Assembly: GCF_028198165.1 (NCBI RefSeq)
Contig: NZ_CP116339.1
Location: 1,035,001 to 1,099,000 of the forward strand
DNA: 64,000 nt
Direction of reading: 5' to 3'
Source: Pseudoxanthomonas sp. JBR18
GTDB taxonomy: Bacteria; Pseudomonadota; Gammaproteobacteria; Xanthomonadales; Xanthomonadaceae
Shown here one piece after another: positions 56,379 to 64,000 of this stretch (the stretch's first letter is position 1; the number at the start of each line of letters is the position of its first letter). Both the position numbers and the translations under genes were made by a program. The notes below the pieces were generated by a model. That model saw only the letters and a program-made list of their open reading frames with translations, was not told the origin of the DNA and ran no database searches.

Positions 56379-57341
56379 ATGCCCAATCACGCAACTCCGC
56401 GTTTTTCCTACAAATCCGACCGGCTCAAGCCCCTGCGCGCGTTCTGCCAGGTGGTCCGGCTGGGATCGGTTTCACGGGCCGCCGAGGCGCTGTACATCAG
56501 CCAGCCGGCGGTTTCGCTGCAGCTGCAGGCGCTGGAACGCGAGTACGGCGCGCACCTGTTCGAGCGCAGCGGGCGGCGGCTGTCCCCCACGCGGGAGGGG
56601 CAGTTGCTGTTCGAGTTGGCGCAGCCACTGGTGGAAGGCGTCGACGGCCTGGCGGCCACCTTCCGGGAGAAGGTCAGCGGGCTGGATGCCGGCGAGCTGA
56701 ACATTGCCGCCAACAGCTCGACCATCCTCTACCTGCTGCCACGCATCGTGGACGCCTTCCGCCGCGCCCACCCGGACGTGCGCCTGACCCTGCACAACGC
56801 CATCAGCGCCGACGGCACCGATTTGCTGCGCGAGGATGCGGTGGACCTGGCGGTCGGCTCGATGGTGGATGTGCCGGCGGATCTGAGCTACGAGCCGGTC
56901 TACCGCTTCGAGCCGATGCTGATCACCCCGCACGACCACCCGCTGGCCAAGAAGTCCCGGGTCACCCTGGAGGACATCTCGCCTTACGGCCTGATCCTGC
57001 CGCCGCGCCGGCAGATCACCTACCGGCTGGTCGACCTGACCTTCCAGCAGGCCCGCGTGCCCTACAACGTGGTCCTGGAAGTCGGCGGCTGGGAGGTGAT
57101 CAAGCAGTACGTGGCCATGGGCATGGGCCTGTCGATCGTCAGCTCGATCTGCCTGGGCGAGGCCGACCGCGGCCGCATCGCCGCACGCTCGCTCAGCGCG
57201 TACTTCCCCTCGCGCAGCTACGGGGTGGTGGTGCGCAAGGGCAAGTACCTCTCGCCGCAGGCGCGCGCCTTCATCGCCCTGATCCGGCCAGACCTGTTCC
57301 ATCCGCGCGACCACGACGAGAGCGGGCATTCGGAGCGCTGA
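56379..57341 (+). CDS. LysR-family regulator divergent from aceBA
   Basis: A 320-aa LysR of the CysB/Cbl-like branch: KSDRLKPLRAFCQVVRLGSV, ISQPAVSLQLQALEREYGAH, then a binding domain from about residue 105 with GELNIAANSSTILYLLPRIV, TPHDHPLAKK and EVIKQYVAMGMGLSIVSSI. ATG 56379 was preferred; the long in-frame extension is antisense to aceB. It likely controls the glyoxylate shunt. Its 3' end overlaps the convergent DUF347 gene by 71 bp. Confidence 0.9.
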   Translation: MPNHATPRFSYKSDRLKPLRAFCQVVRLGSVSRAAEALYISQPAVSLQLQALEREYGAHLFERSGRRLSPTREGQLLFELAQPLVEGVDGLAATFREKVSGLDAGELNIAANSSTILYLLPRIVDAFRRAHPDVRLTLHNAISADGTDLLREDAVDLAVGSMVDVPADLSYEPVYRFEPMLITPHDHPLAKKSRVTLEDISPYGLILPPRRQITYRLVDLTFQQARVPYNVVLEVGGWEVIKQYVAMGMGLSIVSSICLGEADRGRIAARSLSAYFPSRSYGVVVRKGKYLSPQARAFIALIRPDLFHPRDHDESGHSER

Positions 57342-58098
57342 GGCGGCGCCGTTGCGCCGCGGCCTGGACCCACAAGCCGACGACCAGCAGCGTGGCCAGC
57401 ACCACCGAGGCCCCGCCCGTGCCCAACTCCAGCCCGCCTTCGCCCCGCGGCTTGGTCAGCAGGTCGCCAAAGGTCGCGCCGAAGGGCCGGGTCGCCACGA
57501 ACGCCACCCAGAACAGCAGCACGGGGCTGGCCGCGGTGAAGCGCCAGGCCAGCGCGGCGGCGGCGATCACCGCACCGGTCAGCGCCGCGCCCGCGGCGAA
57601 GCCCAGGCCCAGACCATCGGCCAGATAGTCCCCCAGCGCGGTGCCCAAGGTGTTGCCGACCAGGATGGCCGCCCAGTAGAAGACTTCCGTGCGGCGGCTA
57701 CGGATCAGGTCCACCGAAACATTGCGCTCGACCGCGAACCAAACACCGAGCACCGCCGCCAGCGCGACGGCCAGCAGCAGCGCCCCGCGCAGATACCCAA
57801 GACCGAGCGTGCGATCCATGAAATCGGAAATCGCCGTGCCGGCCGTGCTGGTGGCCAGGATCACCGACCAGTACAGCCCGCGATGGAAGCGCCGCACCGC
57901 CAGCTGCCCGGCCAGGGTCGCCGCCAGCACGCCACCAAGCACCAGCACGCCCAGGCCATATCCCAGCCCCAGGCTCATGGTCAGCCAGTCGCCACCGGTC
58001 TCGCCCAGCGTGGTGGCGAGGATCTTGAGGATCCAGAAGCCCAGGGTGACCGCCGCGACCTTGCTGGCGACCGCCGGCCGCGCGTGGTGTTCGGACAT
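57271..58098 (-). CDS. DUF347 (COG4705) repeat membrane protein
   Basis: A 275-aa inner-membrane protein. Four copies of the DUF347 repeat are visible, each around G-x3-x-D: TLGETGGDWLTMSLGLGYG, TAGTAISDFMDRTLGLGYL, TLGTALGDYLADGLGLGFA and PFGATFGDLLTKPRGEGG, each in a helical pair. In some bacteria homologues affect manganese or metal handling, but the function is not settled. The start is ATG 58098; the C-terminal tail is Arg-rich and is the part overlapping the LysR gene antisense. Confidence 0.87.
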   Translation of the reverse strand: MSEHHARPAVASKVAAVTLGFWILKILATTLGETGGDWLTMSLGLGYGLGVLVLGGVLAATLAGQLAVRRFHRGLYWSVILATSTAGTAISDFMDRTLGLGYLRGALLLAVALAAVLGVWFAVERNVSVDLIRSRRTEVFYWAAILVGNTLGTALGDYLADGLGLGFAAGAALTGAVIAAAALAWRFTAASPVLLFWVAFVATRPFGATFGDLLTKPRGEGGLELGTGGASVVLATLLVVGLWVQAAAQRRRLSAPNARSRRGRADGTGLAGSGR

Positions 58099-58208
58099 GT
58101 CCAGCAACCTCCAGGCTCGAGCCAGTCCCTGCACGGTCGCAGCCGCGCTGTCGGATTTCGGTCGCATCGCACGCCGTGGGCGAGTGGCCGCCCGAGCTCA
58201 ACGCCTCC

Positions 58209-59132
58209 TCAGTCTCGACCGCCCGAGGCGGATGCGATCGAGCGAATGAACGCGAGCAGGTCGCGATTGAAGCGGTCCGGTTCTTCCAGGAACGGCGCAT
58301 GGCCGGATTCGGCGTAGAGCACGCTGCGGATCCGCGGATTGAGGGCCTTGGCGCGCGCGATGCTCGGCGCGGCCTCCACCAGCGCGTCGCGCGCGCCGTA
58401 AAGCAGCAGCACCGGGACCGTGGCCCGGCTCAACCCGCCGGCAGCGTCGACGGTCATCGACGGGACGGCTTTCTGCATCTCCCACGACGCCAGCGCCGCA
58501 TTGGCGAGCAGCAGCGAGAAGGTGTCCGGATCGGGCTGACGGTGGAAGCACAGCCGCAGGAAGGCGCGTTCGCCCTGCAGATGGGTCTTCAGGTCCGGGG
58601 CGACCATGTCGCGATAGACGTCCGGATGCGGCACCAGCTGCTCGGGCTTGAGCTCGATCACGCCATCGACATAGACCGCACCGCCGATGGCGCGGTCGCC
58701 GTAGGCGGCGAGGTAGTTCGAGAGCACGGCGCCGCCCAGCGACCAGCCGACGAGGATCGGCCTGCGTGCCTGTGTGGACGCGATGACCGCCGCCAGGTCG
58801 TCAGCCCACCTGCGCCCGTCGGTATAGACGGCGGCGTCGATGGGCTTGCCGGACAGGCCGTGGCCCCGCAGGTCGTAGGTGATCAGTCGATGGCGCTGCA
58901 GCTGGGGGTCGTGCAGTTGCTTGTCCCAGTTCAGCCGGCTGCCCAGCAGGCCGTGGATAAAGATGACTGGAGTACCGTCGGGATCACCGGACTCCTGCAC
59001 GGCCAGCGCCACGCCATCCGGCGCGGAGACGGTGTATTGCCTGGTCGCGGCGAGCGCGGCCGGTGCGCCGATCAGCAGCGCGAGCCCGACGATCAGCGCG
59101 CCGAGCGCGCGGTGAAGCCTGGACGGAAACAT
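58209..59132 (-). CDS. Alpha/beta hydrolase with signal peptide
   Basis: 307 aa. A signal peptide (LGALIVGLALLIGAPAALA) suggests periplasmic location. The hydrolase fold shows the oxyanion loop IFIHGLLGSRLNW, TYDLRGHGLSGKP, the nucleophile elbow GWSLGG, the acid in LLLYGARDALVE and the catalytic His in ESGHAPFLE. The order is that of haloperoxidase/epoxide-hydrolase-like enzymes; substrate unknown. Divergent from a MerR gene with a dyad between them, so it is probably the MerR target. Confidence 0.87.
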   Translation of the reverse strand: MFPSRLHRALGALIVGLALLIGAPAALAATRQYTVSAPDGVALAVQESGDPDGTPVIFIHGLLGSRLNWDKQLHDPQLQRHRLITYDLRGHGLSGKPIDAAVYTDGRRWADDLAAVIASTQARRPILVGWSLGGAVLSNYLAAYGDRAIGGAVYVDGVIELKPEQLVPHPDVYRDMVAPDLKTHLQGERAFLRLCFHRQPDPDTFSLLLANAALASWEMQKAVPSMTVDAAGGLSRATVPVLLLYGARDALVEAAPSIARAKALNPRIRSVLYAESGHAPFLEEPDRFNRDLLAFIRSIASASGGRD

Positions 59133-59174
59133 GGCGAATCCTCATCGATGCCTTGGATGCGCGCAGCCTCAAGC

Positions 59175-59190
59175 CTCACACCAATGTGAG
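59175..59190. promoter_or_regulatory. MerR-type operator candidate
   Basis: CTCACA-CCAA-TGTGAG dyad in the 89-bp divergent gap. On the minus strand it lies immediately downstream of TTGACT (59196-59191), a -35-like box, as MerR sites do between -35 and -10. No convincing -10 follows at 19-20 bp. Confidence 0.5.
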
Positions 59191-59221
59191 AGTCAAGCGC
59201 GGCCTGTGCTAGCGTTCGCCC

Positions 59222-59614
59222 ATGCCCAAGGCCCGTCCCCAAGCTGCCATGTCCATCGGCGAACTGGCCCGCGAGACCGGGGCCAGCCTGCGCTCGATCC
59301 GCCACTATGACGACCATCGGCTGCTGTCGTCGGTCCGCGCCGAGAACGGCTATCGCGTGTTCCCCGCCCTGGCCGTGACCCAGGTCCGCCAGATCCAGCG
59401 CCTGATCGGCGCGGGCTTCAGCCTGGCCGAGATCCGCGAGTTTCCCGATTGCATGCGGATGATCGAAGGCGCGGCGGCCTGTTCGGAAACGACCGAAGTG
59501 CAGCGCCGACGGCTGGCTTCGATCGAGCGGCAGATCGCCGAACTCGAGCAACGACGCAGCCGACTGCGCCAGATGCTGGAAAAGGGACAGCAGACCGATC
59601 GCGATCCGGTCTAG
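59222..59614 (+). CDS. MerR family transcriptional regulator
   Basis: A 130-aa MerR protein. The winged HTH is MSIGELARETGASLRSIRHY with GYRVF after the wing, followed by VRQIQRLIGAGFSLAEIREF and a dimerising coiled coil (ASIERQIAELEQRRSRLRQM). Cysteines at about residues 78 and 88 (PDCMRM, AACSET) are spaced unlike SoxR or metal sensors, so the signal is unclear. ATG 59222; an in-frame ATG at codon 10 (MSIGELA) may be the true start. Confidence 0.88.
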   Translation: MPKARPQAAMSIGELARETGASLRSIRHYDDHRLLSSVRAENGYRVFPALAVTQVRQIQRLIGAGFSLAEIREFPDCMRMIEGAAACSETTEVQRRRLASIERQIAELEQRRSRLRQMLEKGQQTDRDPV

Positions 59615-60720
59615 CGCCTGGATGGCTTTCCCGCAGGGCGTCGGCCGTGCTTGCCCTGCTGCTCGGCCTCACGCTTGGCCAGCTTGGCGGCGGCCGTGGC
59701 GACCTCTTCCTGCAGCTTGAGGTAGTTGGCCAGGCGGCCTGGGTCGAGCACGTCAGCCTCGATGGCGGCCTGCACCGCGCAGCCCGGCTCGCCCTGGTGG
59801 GCGCAATCGCGGAAGCGGCACTGCGCAGCCAGCGCCTCGATGTCGGCGAAGCCGCCTTCGGCCAGGTCTTCCTCGCCGGTGGGCTTGAGCTCGCGCATGC
59901 CAGGCGTGTCGATCAGGCAGGCGCCGGAGGGCAGCGGAATCAGGGCGCGATGGGTGGTGGTGTGGCGGCCGCGCGAATCGGTCTCGCGCACCGCGCCGGT
60001 CTTCATCCTCTCGATGCCCAGCAAGGTGTTGGTCAGGGTCGACTTGCCGGCGCCCGAAGAGCCCACCAGCACCGCCGTGCGCCCTGGCCCCAGCCAGCCA
60101 TGCAACTGGGCGACGCTGGCCGGGTCCTTGGCGTTGACCGTGCGCAGCGGCACGTCCTGCGCGGCCAGGTCAGCGAGCACCTCGAGCGCGTCATCGGCGT
60201 AGTCGGTGCGATCGGCCTTGGTCAGCACCACCACCGGTTGCGGGGCACCGGTCTGCTGTCCGCCCGCACCACCGACCAGCATCAGGTAGCGCTCGATCCG
60301 ACGCGGATTGAAGTCCGCATCCAGCCCGCAGACGATGAACACCACATCGACGTTGGCGGCGATCACCTGCTGGTGGTAATGCTCGCCGGCCGCGGCGCGC
60401 TTGATCGCGGTCCGACGCGGCAGCAGCGCGACGATGCGCTTGGCCTCCTCCACCAGCACCCAATCGCCCACCGCCGGGCGCGCGTGGGCGGGAAAGCGCG
60501 GTCGCTGCCAGTCCGGCAGGGATTCGGGCCTGAGGGTCTGCCCGGGCGCCGGCCCATGGGCGACGACATAGCCGGAACGGTGCTGCTCCACCACCCGCGC
60601 CGGGCGTGCCTGCAGATGGGCGGCGAACAGCGCCTGCCATGCCGGGTCGGCAGGACGGTCGGCAGCCAGGGGCCAGCCGATCCGGCGCAGGTCGGCATCT
60701 TCGGAAGCAACATCGGTCAT
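59611..60720 (-). CDS. rsgA: Ribosome small subunit-dependent GTPase A
   Basis: A 369-aa circularly permuted GTPase that checks 30S maturation. Order G4-G1-G3 is visible: VVLTKADRTD, then VGSSGAGKSTLTN, then DTPGMREL. The N-terminal OB-fold region contains PAVGDWVLVEE, and the C-terminal zinc finger is CRFRDCAHQGEPGC. The Lys/Arg tail is normal. Its stop overlaps the convergent MerR stop by 4 bp. Confidence 0.95.
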   Translation of the reverse strand: MTDVASEDADLRRIGWPLAADRPADPAWQALFAAHLQARPARVVEQHRSGYVVAHGPAPGQTLRPESLPDWQRPRFPAHARPAVGDWVLVEEAKRIVALLPRRTAIKRAAAGEHYHQQVIAANVDVVFIVCGLDADFNPRRIERYLMLVGGAGGQQTGAPQPVVVLTKADRTDYADDALEVLADLAAQDVPLRTVNAKDPASVAQLHGWLGPGRTAVLVGSSGAGKSTLTNTLLGIERMKTGAVRETDSRGRHTTTHRALIPLPSGACLIDTPGMRELKPTGEEDLAEGGFADIEALAAQCRFRDCAHQGEPGCAVQAAIEADVLDPGRLANYLKLQEEVATAAAKLAKREAEQQGKHGRRPAGKPSRR

Positions 60721-60903
60721 CGCAAGATTCTACGGGGTGACCAAGCGCCCGCCGCAGGTCGCTGCATCGACGGCGCGCCGGAGCCGGCCCGCGGCGCACC
60801 AACCGCAGCCGTAAACGCAGGCAATGGTTTCCTTTGAAACGCCCGCAGGGACGGCGTATCAGGCGTATGCTTGGGGCGTTTTTCACCCTTGATCCCGTCC
60901 GCC

Positions 60904-62184
60904 ATGTCCTCCGCTCCCGTCAAGCCGCTCGCCGTCCGTGAACGCCTGTCCGAAGTCCGCTACGAGATCCGCGGAGAACTGGCCCGGCGAGCGCGTGAGC
61001 TGGAGGCCCAGGGCCGCAAGCTGATCAAGCTCAACATCGGCAATCCGGGCGCCTTCGGCTTCCGCGCGCCCGAGCACCTGCAGCACGCGATCGCCGACGA
61101 CATGGGGCGCACCGACCCCTACACCCACCAGCAGGGCCTGCCGGCCGCGCGCGAGGCCGTCGCCGCCTACTACGCGCGGCGCAATGCCCCCGATGCCCAC
61201 CCGGACCGGGTCTTCATCGGCAATGGCGTGTCCGAGCTGATCGACCTGTCCCTGCGCGCCCTGCTCAACCCGGGCGACGAAATCCTGGTGCCCTCGCCCG
61301 ACTATCCGCTGTGGTCGGCCGCGACCATCCTCAACGACGGCCGCCCTGTGTATTACCGGTGCGACGCGGCCAACGGCTTCCTGCCCGATCCGTCGGAGAT
61401 CGAGACGCTGGTGTCCAGCCGCACCCGCGCCATCGTGCTGATCAATCCCAACAACCCGACCGGCGCGACGTATCCGCGTGAGCTGCTCAAGCGCATCGTG
61501 GCCATCGCCGCCAAGCACCGCCTGCTGCTGCTGGTCGATGAGATCTACGACCAGATCCTCTACGACGGGGCGAGCTTCGAGCCGCTGGCACCGCTGGCCG
61601 GCGACGTGCCGTGCATCACCTTCTCCGGCCTGTCCAAGGTGCACCGCGCCTGCGGCTGGCGCGTGGGCTGGGCCCTGCTGTCCGGCAGCGCCGAGTTGAT
61701 CACCCCGCTGCAGCACGCCATGGACCTGCTGGGCGCGCTGCGCCTGTGCGCCAACGTGCCGGGACAGTACGCGGTGGAGGCCGCCATCAACGGGCCGGAC
61801 ACCATCAGCGCCCTGGTCGCCCCGGGCGGGCGCCTGTACGAAACCCGCCGCGCGGTGATCGAGGCCTGCGCCACATCCGAGCACCTGCGGCTGTGTGCGC
61901 CCGCCGGCGCACTGTATGCCTTTCCGGCCGTGGTCGGCGACGCGGCCAAGGGCTTCGACGACTACCGCTTCGCCCTGGATCTGATGGAAGAGGAAGGCGT
62001 GCTGGTGGTGCCGGGTTCCAGTTTCAACGTGCCCTACCGCAACCACTTCCGCGTGACCCTGCTGCCTGACGCGCTCTCCATGCGCGATGTGTTCGCCCGC
62101 ATCGACCGCGCGCTGGCGCGGCGCGCCGAGGCCAACACCAAGGTCGTGCCGATCAAGCCGGCCTCGCGCAACGCCGCGGCCTGA
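60904..62184 (+). CDS. alaA: Glutamate--pyruvate aminotransferase (AlaA-like)
   Basis: A 426-aa class I PLP aminotransferase. It matches E. coli AlaA in LIKLNIGNPGAFGFRAPEHL, GNGVSELIDLSLRALLNPGD, DYPLWSAATIL, INPNNPTGATY and DEIYDQILYDGA; PLP lysine K245 in SGLSKVHR. AlaA makes alanine from pyruvate and glutamate. The C-terminus is about 20 residues longer than E. coli's. It is followed at 2 bp by the SGNH gene. Confidence 0.93.
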   Translation: MSSAPVKPLAVRERLSEVRYEIRGELARRARELEAQGRKLIKLNIGNPGAFGFRAPEHLQHAIADDMGRTDPYTHQQGLPAAREAVAAYYARRNAPDAHPDRVFIGNGVSELIDLSLRALLNPGDEILVPSPDYPLWSAATILNDGRPVYYRCDAANGFLPDPSEIETLVSSRTRAIVLINPNNPTGATYPRELLKRIVAIAAKHRLLLLVDEIYDQILYDGASFEPLAPLAGDVPCITFSGLSKVHRACGWRVGWALLSGSAELITPLQHAMDLLGALRLCANVPGQYAVEAAINGPDTISALVAPGGRLYETRRAVIEACATSEHLRLCAPAGALYAFPAVVGDAAKGFDDYRFALDLMEEEGVLVVPGSSFNVPYRNHFRVTLLPDALSMRDVFARIDRALARRAEANTKVVPIKPASRNAAA

Positions 62185-62186
62185 CC

Positions 62187-62804
62187 ATGGCGGGTGAAAG
62201 CCTGCGCTATCTGGCGCTGGGCGACTCCTACACCATCGGCGAAGGCGTGCCGCATGCCGCGCGCTGGCCGGTGCAGTTGGCCGCGGCGCTGCGCCAGGCC
62301 GGCGTCCCGCTGGCCGATCCGGACACCATCGCCACCACCGGCTGGACCACCGACGAACTGGAAGCAGCCATCGACGCGGCCACGCCGGCGGGCGATTACG
62401 CTCTGGTCACGCTGGCGATCGGGGTGAACAACCAGTACCGCGGCCGGTCGGTGGACGAATACGCCACCCAGTTCGACGCACTGCTGCGACGGGCGATCGG
62501 CTTTGCCGGCCAGCGCGCCGGGCGGGTGCTGGTGTTGTCGATCCCGGATTGGGGCATGACCCCGTTCGCCGCCGCCAATGGCCGCCAGAACGCCACCACT
62601 TCGGCGCAGATCGATGCCTTCAATGCCGCCGCGGCGCAGGTCTGCGCACGGCACGGCGTGCGCTTCGTGGACGTCACCCCGGACAGTCGGGACCACGGCA
62701 TGGCACCAGCGATGTTGGCCGACGACGGGCTGCATCCCTCCGGCGCGATGTACGCGCTGTGGACCGGCCACGCCCTCCCTGCCGCGCTGAATGCGTTAGC
62801 CTGA
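62187..62804 (+). CDS. SGNH/GDSL hydrolase
   Basis: A 205-aa esterase-type protein with all SGNH blocks: block I GDSYTIGEG (Ser), Gly in ATTGWTTDEL, GVNNQYRG (the Asn block) and DDGLHPSG (Asp/His). No signal peptide, so cytoplasmic. Substrate unknown; thioesterase, lipase or carbohydrate esterase are all possible. Two bp after alaA and 36 bp before the methyltransferase gene, so one operon. Confidence 0.9.
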   Translation: MAGESLRYLALGDSYTIGEGVPHAARWPVQLAAALRQAGVPLADPDTIATTGWTTDELEAAIDAATPAGDYALVTLAIGVNNQYRGRSVDEYATQFDALLRRAIGFAGQRAGRVLVLSIPDWGMTPFAAANGRQNATTSAQIDAFNAAAAQVCARHGVRFVDVTPDSRDHGMAPAMLADDGLHPSGAMYALWTGHALPAALNALA

Positions 62805-62840
62805 ACACCTCTCACCCCGCCACGCGCCGAAGGAACGACG

Positions 62841-63539
62841 TTGAGCGAGTCCATCCGTCCCATGCCCGCCTCACAGGCCCTGGCCATCGCCCGTGCCTTC
62901 CTGCCCCGGCGCCCGTGGGGCAACCGCTACGACTACTACTACACCCGCGCCAAGCTACGCACTGACCCGCTCTACCCGGGCGTACTGGCGGCGCTGCGCG
63001 ACCATCCGGGCCCGGTCCTGGACCTGGGCTGCGGTCTGGGCCTGCTGGCCCATGCCCTGCAGGCCGACGGCCAGGCGCGCGGCTATTACGGCGTGGACAT
63101 CGACGCGAACAAGATCGCGCGCGCAAAGCGCATCGCCCAGCGCAGCGGGCTGCGCGACACCCGCTTCGAGGTGGTGGACCTGGCCGCGCGCTGGCCCGCG
63201 CATCGCGGCAACATCGCCATCCTGGACATGCTCCAGTACCTGCCCGACCACGTGCAGGCCGGCATGCTGGCGCACATGGCCGGCATGCTGGAAGGCGGCG
63301 CCCGCCTGGTGATCCGCACCGCCCTGGGCGATGACACCCGCCGCGGCCGCACCTCCAAGATCACCGACCTGATGGCGCACTTCGCCGGCTGGATGCAGGA
63401 AGTCCCCAAGAGCTACCCGACCCGCGACAGCCTGGAACACCACCTCGCCAACGCTGGCCTGCACGCGCGCTTCTCACCGCTGTACGGCAACACGCCGTTC
63501 AACAACTGGTTGATCGTGGCCGAGCGCGTCCACGCCTGA
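62841..63539 (+). CDS. Class I SAM-dependent methyltransferase
   Basis: 232 aa. SAM-binding motif I is VLDLGCGLGLLAHAL, motif II GVDIDANKIARAKR, and VVDLAARWP fits motif III. The N-terminal FLPRRPWGNRYDYYYTRAKL and C-terminal YGNTPFNNWLIV are distinctive but I cannot assign them to a substrate family. TTG 62841 with AAGGA at 62830-62834 is the start; no better in-frame start exists. Same operon as alaA and the SGNH gene. Confidence 0.88.
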   Translation: MSESIRPMPASQALAIARAFLPRRPWGNRYDYYYTRAKLRTDPLYPGVLAALRDHPGPVLDLGCGLGLLAHALQADGQARGYYGVDIDANKIARAKRIAQRSGLRDTRFEVVDLAARWPAHRGNIAILDMLQYLPDHVQAGMLAHMAGMLEGGARLVIRTALGDDTRRGRTSKITDLMAHFAGWMQEVPKSYPTRDSLEHHLANAGLHARFSPLYGNTPFNNWLIVAERVHA

Positions 63540-63615
63540 CCAGCGCTACGCGGCACAGCGCGGTGAACCGATCTCCACCGGATCATGCAGGCGCCCACCC
63601 GCCGATTCCCGTCGC

Positions 63616-63727
63616 GCCGAGCTTGCTCGGCTGGGCTTTATCGGCCATGCCCTAGCCGAGCAAGCTCGGCGCTACATCGGCTGGGCTATCTATCGGCCAT
63701 GTCCCCGCCGAGCAAGCTCGGCTCTAC
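63616..63727. repeat. SMAG/GTAG-type REP array, three stem copies
   Basis: GCCGAGC-(TT or AA)-GCTCGGC stems occur at 63616-63631, 63655-63670 and 63707-63722. On the minus strand copies 2 and 3 are preceded by GTAGC and GTAGA, the head of Stenotrophomonas/Xanthomonas SMAG REPs; copy 1 faces the other way with a degenerate GTCG. The linkers also repeat (GGCTGGGCT ... TATCGGCCATG). They lie between the methyltransferase and deacetylase stops. Confidence 0.85.
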
Positions 63728-63743
63728 AGACGAGTCCACCGCA

Positions 63744-64000
63744 TTACGGCAGCACTGCATGCAGGCCGCGTGCCTTCAGCGCCGCCAGCGCCCGCCGCAG
63801 GATCTCCACGTTATGGCCATGCGCCGCACCTTCGTGCAGCAGGACGACGGCGCCGGGCTTCAGATCCGGTGCGATCCGGGCGAGCACCTGGTCCGGCGTG
63901 CAGCGCACGCCGTCGAAGCCGCGCGCGCTCCAGGCCACGCGGGTCAGGCCGTGACGCGCAAGCACCGGGCCGATAAAGGGATTGGTGTGGCCCACGACCG
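63744..64000 (-). CDS. Polysaccharide deacetylase-like protein, C-terminal part (cut by window edge)
   Basis: The last 85 or so residues of a gene that enters from the right edge. ARIAPDLKPGAVVLLHEGAA followed by the helix EILRRALAALKARG matches the C-terminal motif of NodB/polysaccharide-deacetylase (CE4) proteins, where this His is a late catalytic residue. Metal-binding motifs would be outside the window. Convergent with the methyltransferase gene. Confidence 0.7.
   Translation of the reverse strand, partial: VVGHTNPFIGPVLARHGLTRVAWSARGFDGVRCTPDQVLARIAPDLKPGAVVLLHEGAAHGHNVEILRRALAALKARGLHAVLP

Noticed and set aside
1..64000. CRISPR arrays, tRNA or rRNA genes, prophage or insertion sequences
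   Set aside because: No regularly spaced repeats, no tRNA-like cloverleaf that I could spot, and no transposase, integrase or phage structural protein among the reading frames.

Overview
This window is high-GC chromosomal DNA from a gammaproteobacterium, most likely a member of the Xanthomonadaceae (Xanthomonas, Pseudoxanthomonas or Stenotrophomonas type). The reasons are the tyrS / M23 peptidase / anmK and dut / coaBC / radC / argS neighbourhoods, a long membrane-anchored phosphomannomutase, divergent speA-speE, and intergenic repeats of the SMAG (GTAG) REP type near the right end. Genus is inferred from protein memory, not from a search. I see no phage, insertion sequence, CRISPR array, rRNA or tRNA.

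Left third (1-20 kb), mostly housekeeping: the tyrS start, a periplasmic M23 peptidase coupled to anmK (cell-wall turnover and recycling), gloA, a periplasmic GMC oxidoreductase with its subunit-3-like partner and an SDR, an xth-ampG-RHH operon, pyrE, phosphomannomutase, dut, coaBC, radC, argS, a SPOR-domain protein and ydfG.

20-24.5 kb: an unusual four-gene operon in which a LytS-type histidine kinase and a LytTR response regulator sit between two paralogous membrane acyltransferases. The two acyltransferases share a 156-bp stretch that is about 97% identical.

24.7-35 kb: a Tat-type exported MmgE/PrpD protein with a divergent LysR, then polyamine genes (speA, speE), glpQ, a RIO/LPS-kinase-like protein, ubiK and comM.

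35-57 kb is a carbon-acid catabolic region. (a) A galactarate module (kdgD, 2-oxoglutarate-semialdehyde dehydrogenase, OprP-type porin, GudP-type transporter, garD, divergent LysR) runs from galactarate to 2-oxoglutarate. (b) A 2-oxoadipate module (MFS transporter, HglS-type DUF1338 dioxygenase, two LysR regulators, YdiJ-type D-2-hydroxyglutarate dehydrogenase) should run from 2-oxoadipate through D-2-hydroxyglutarate to 2-oxoglutarate. (c) The glyoxylate shunt aceBA has a divergent LysR. All three feed or tap the TCA cycle, and each has a LysR regulator next to a palindromic intergenic site.

57-64 kb: a DUF347 membrane protein, an alpha/beta hydrolase with divergent MerR, rsgA, alaA, an SGNH hydrolase, a methyltransferase, a small REP array and the 3' end of a polysaccharide deacetylase-like gene.

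Most genes are packed with 1-4 bp overlaps (ATGA/GTGA junctions), and several convergent gene ends carry strong GC-rich hairpins. Start codons were chosen from ribosome-binding sites, overlaps and family length, and are stated where they matter.
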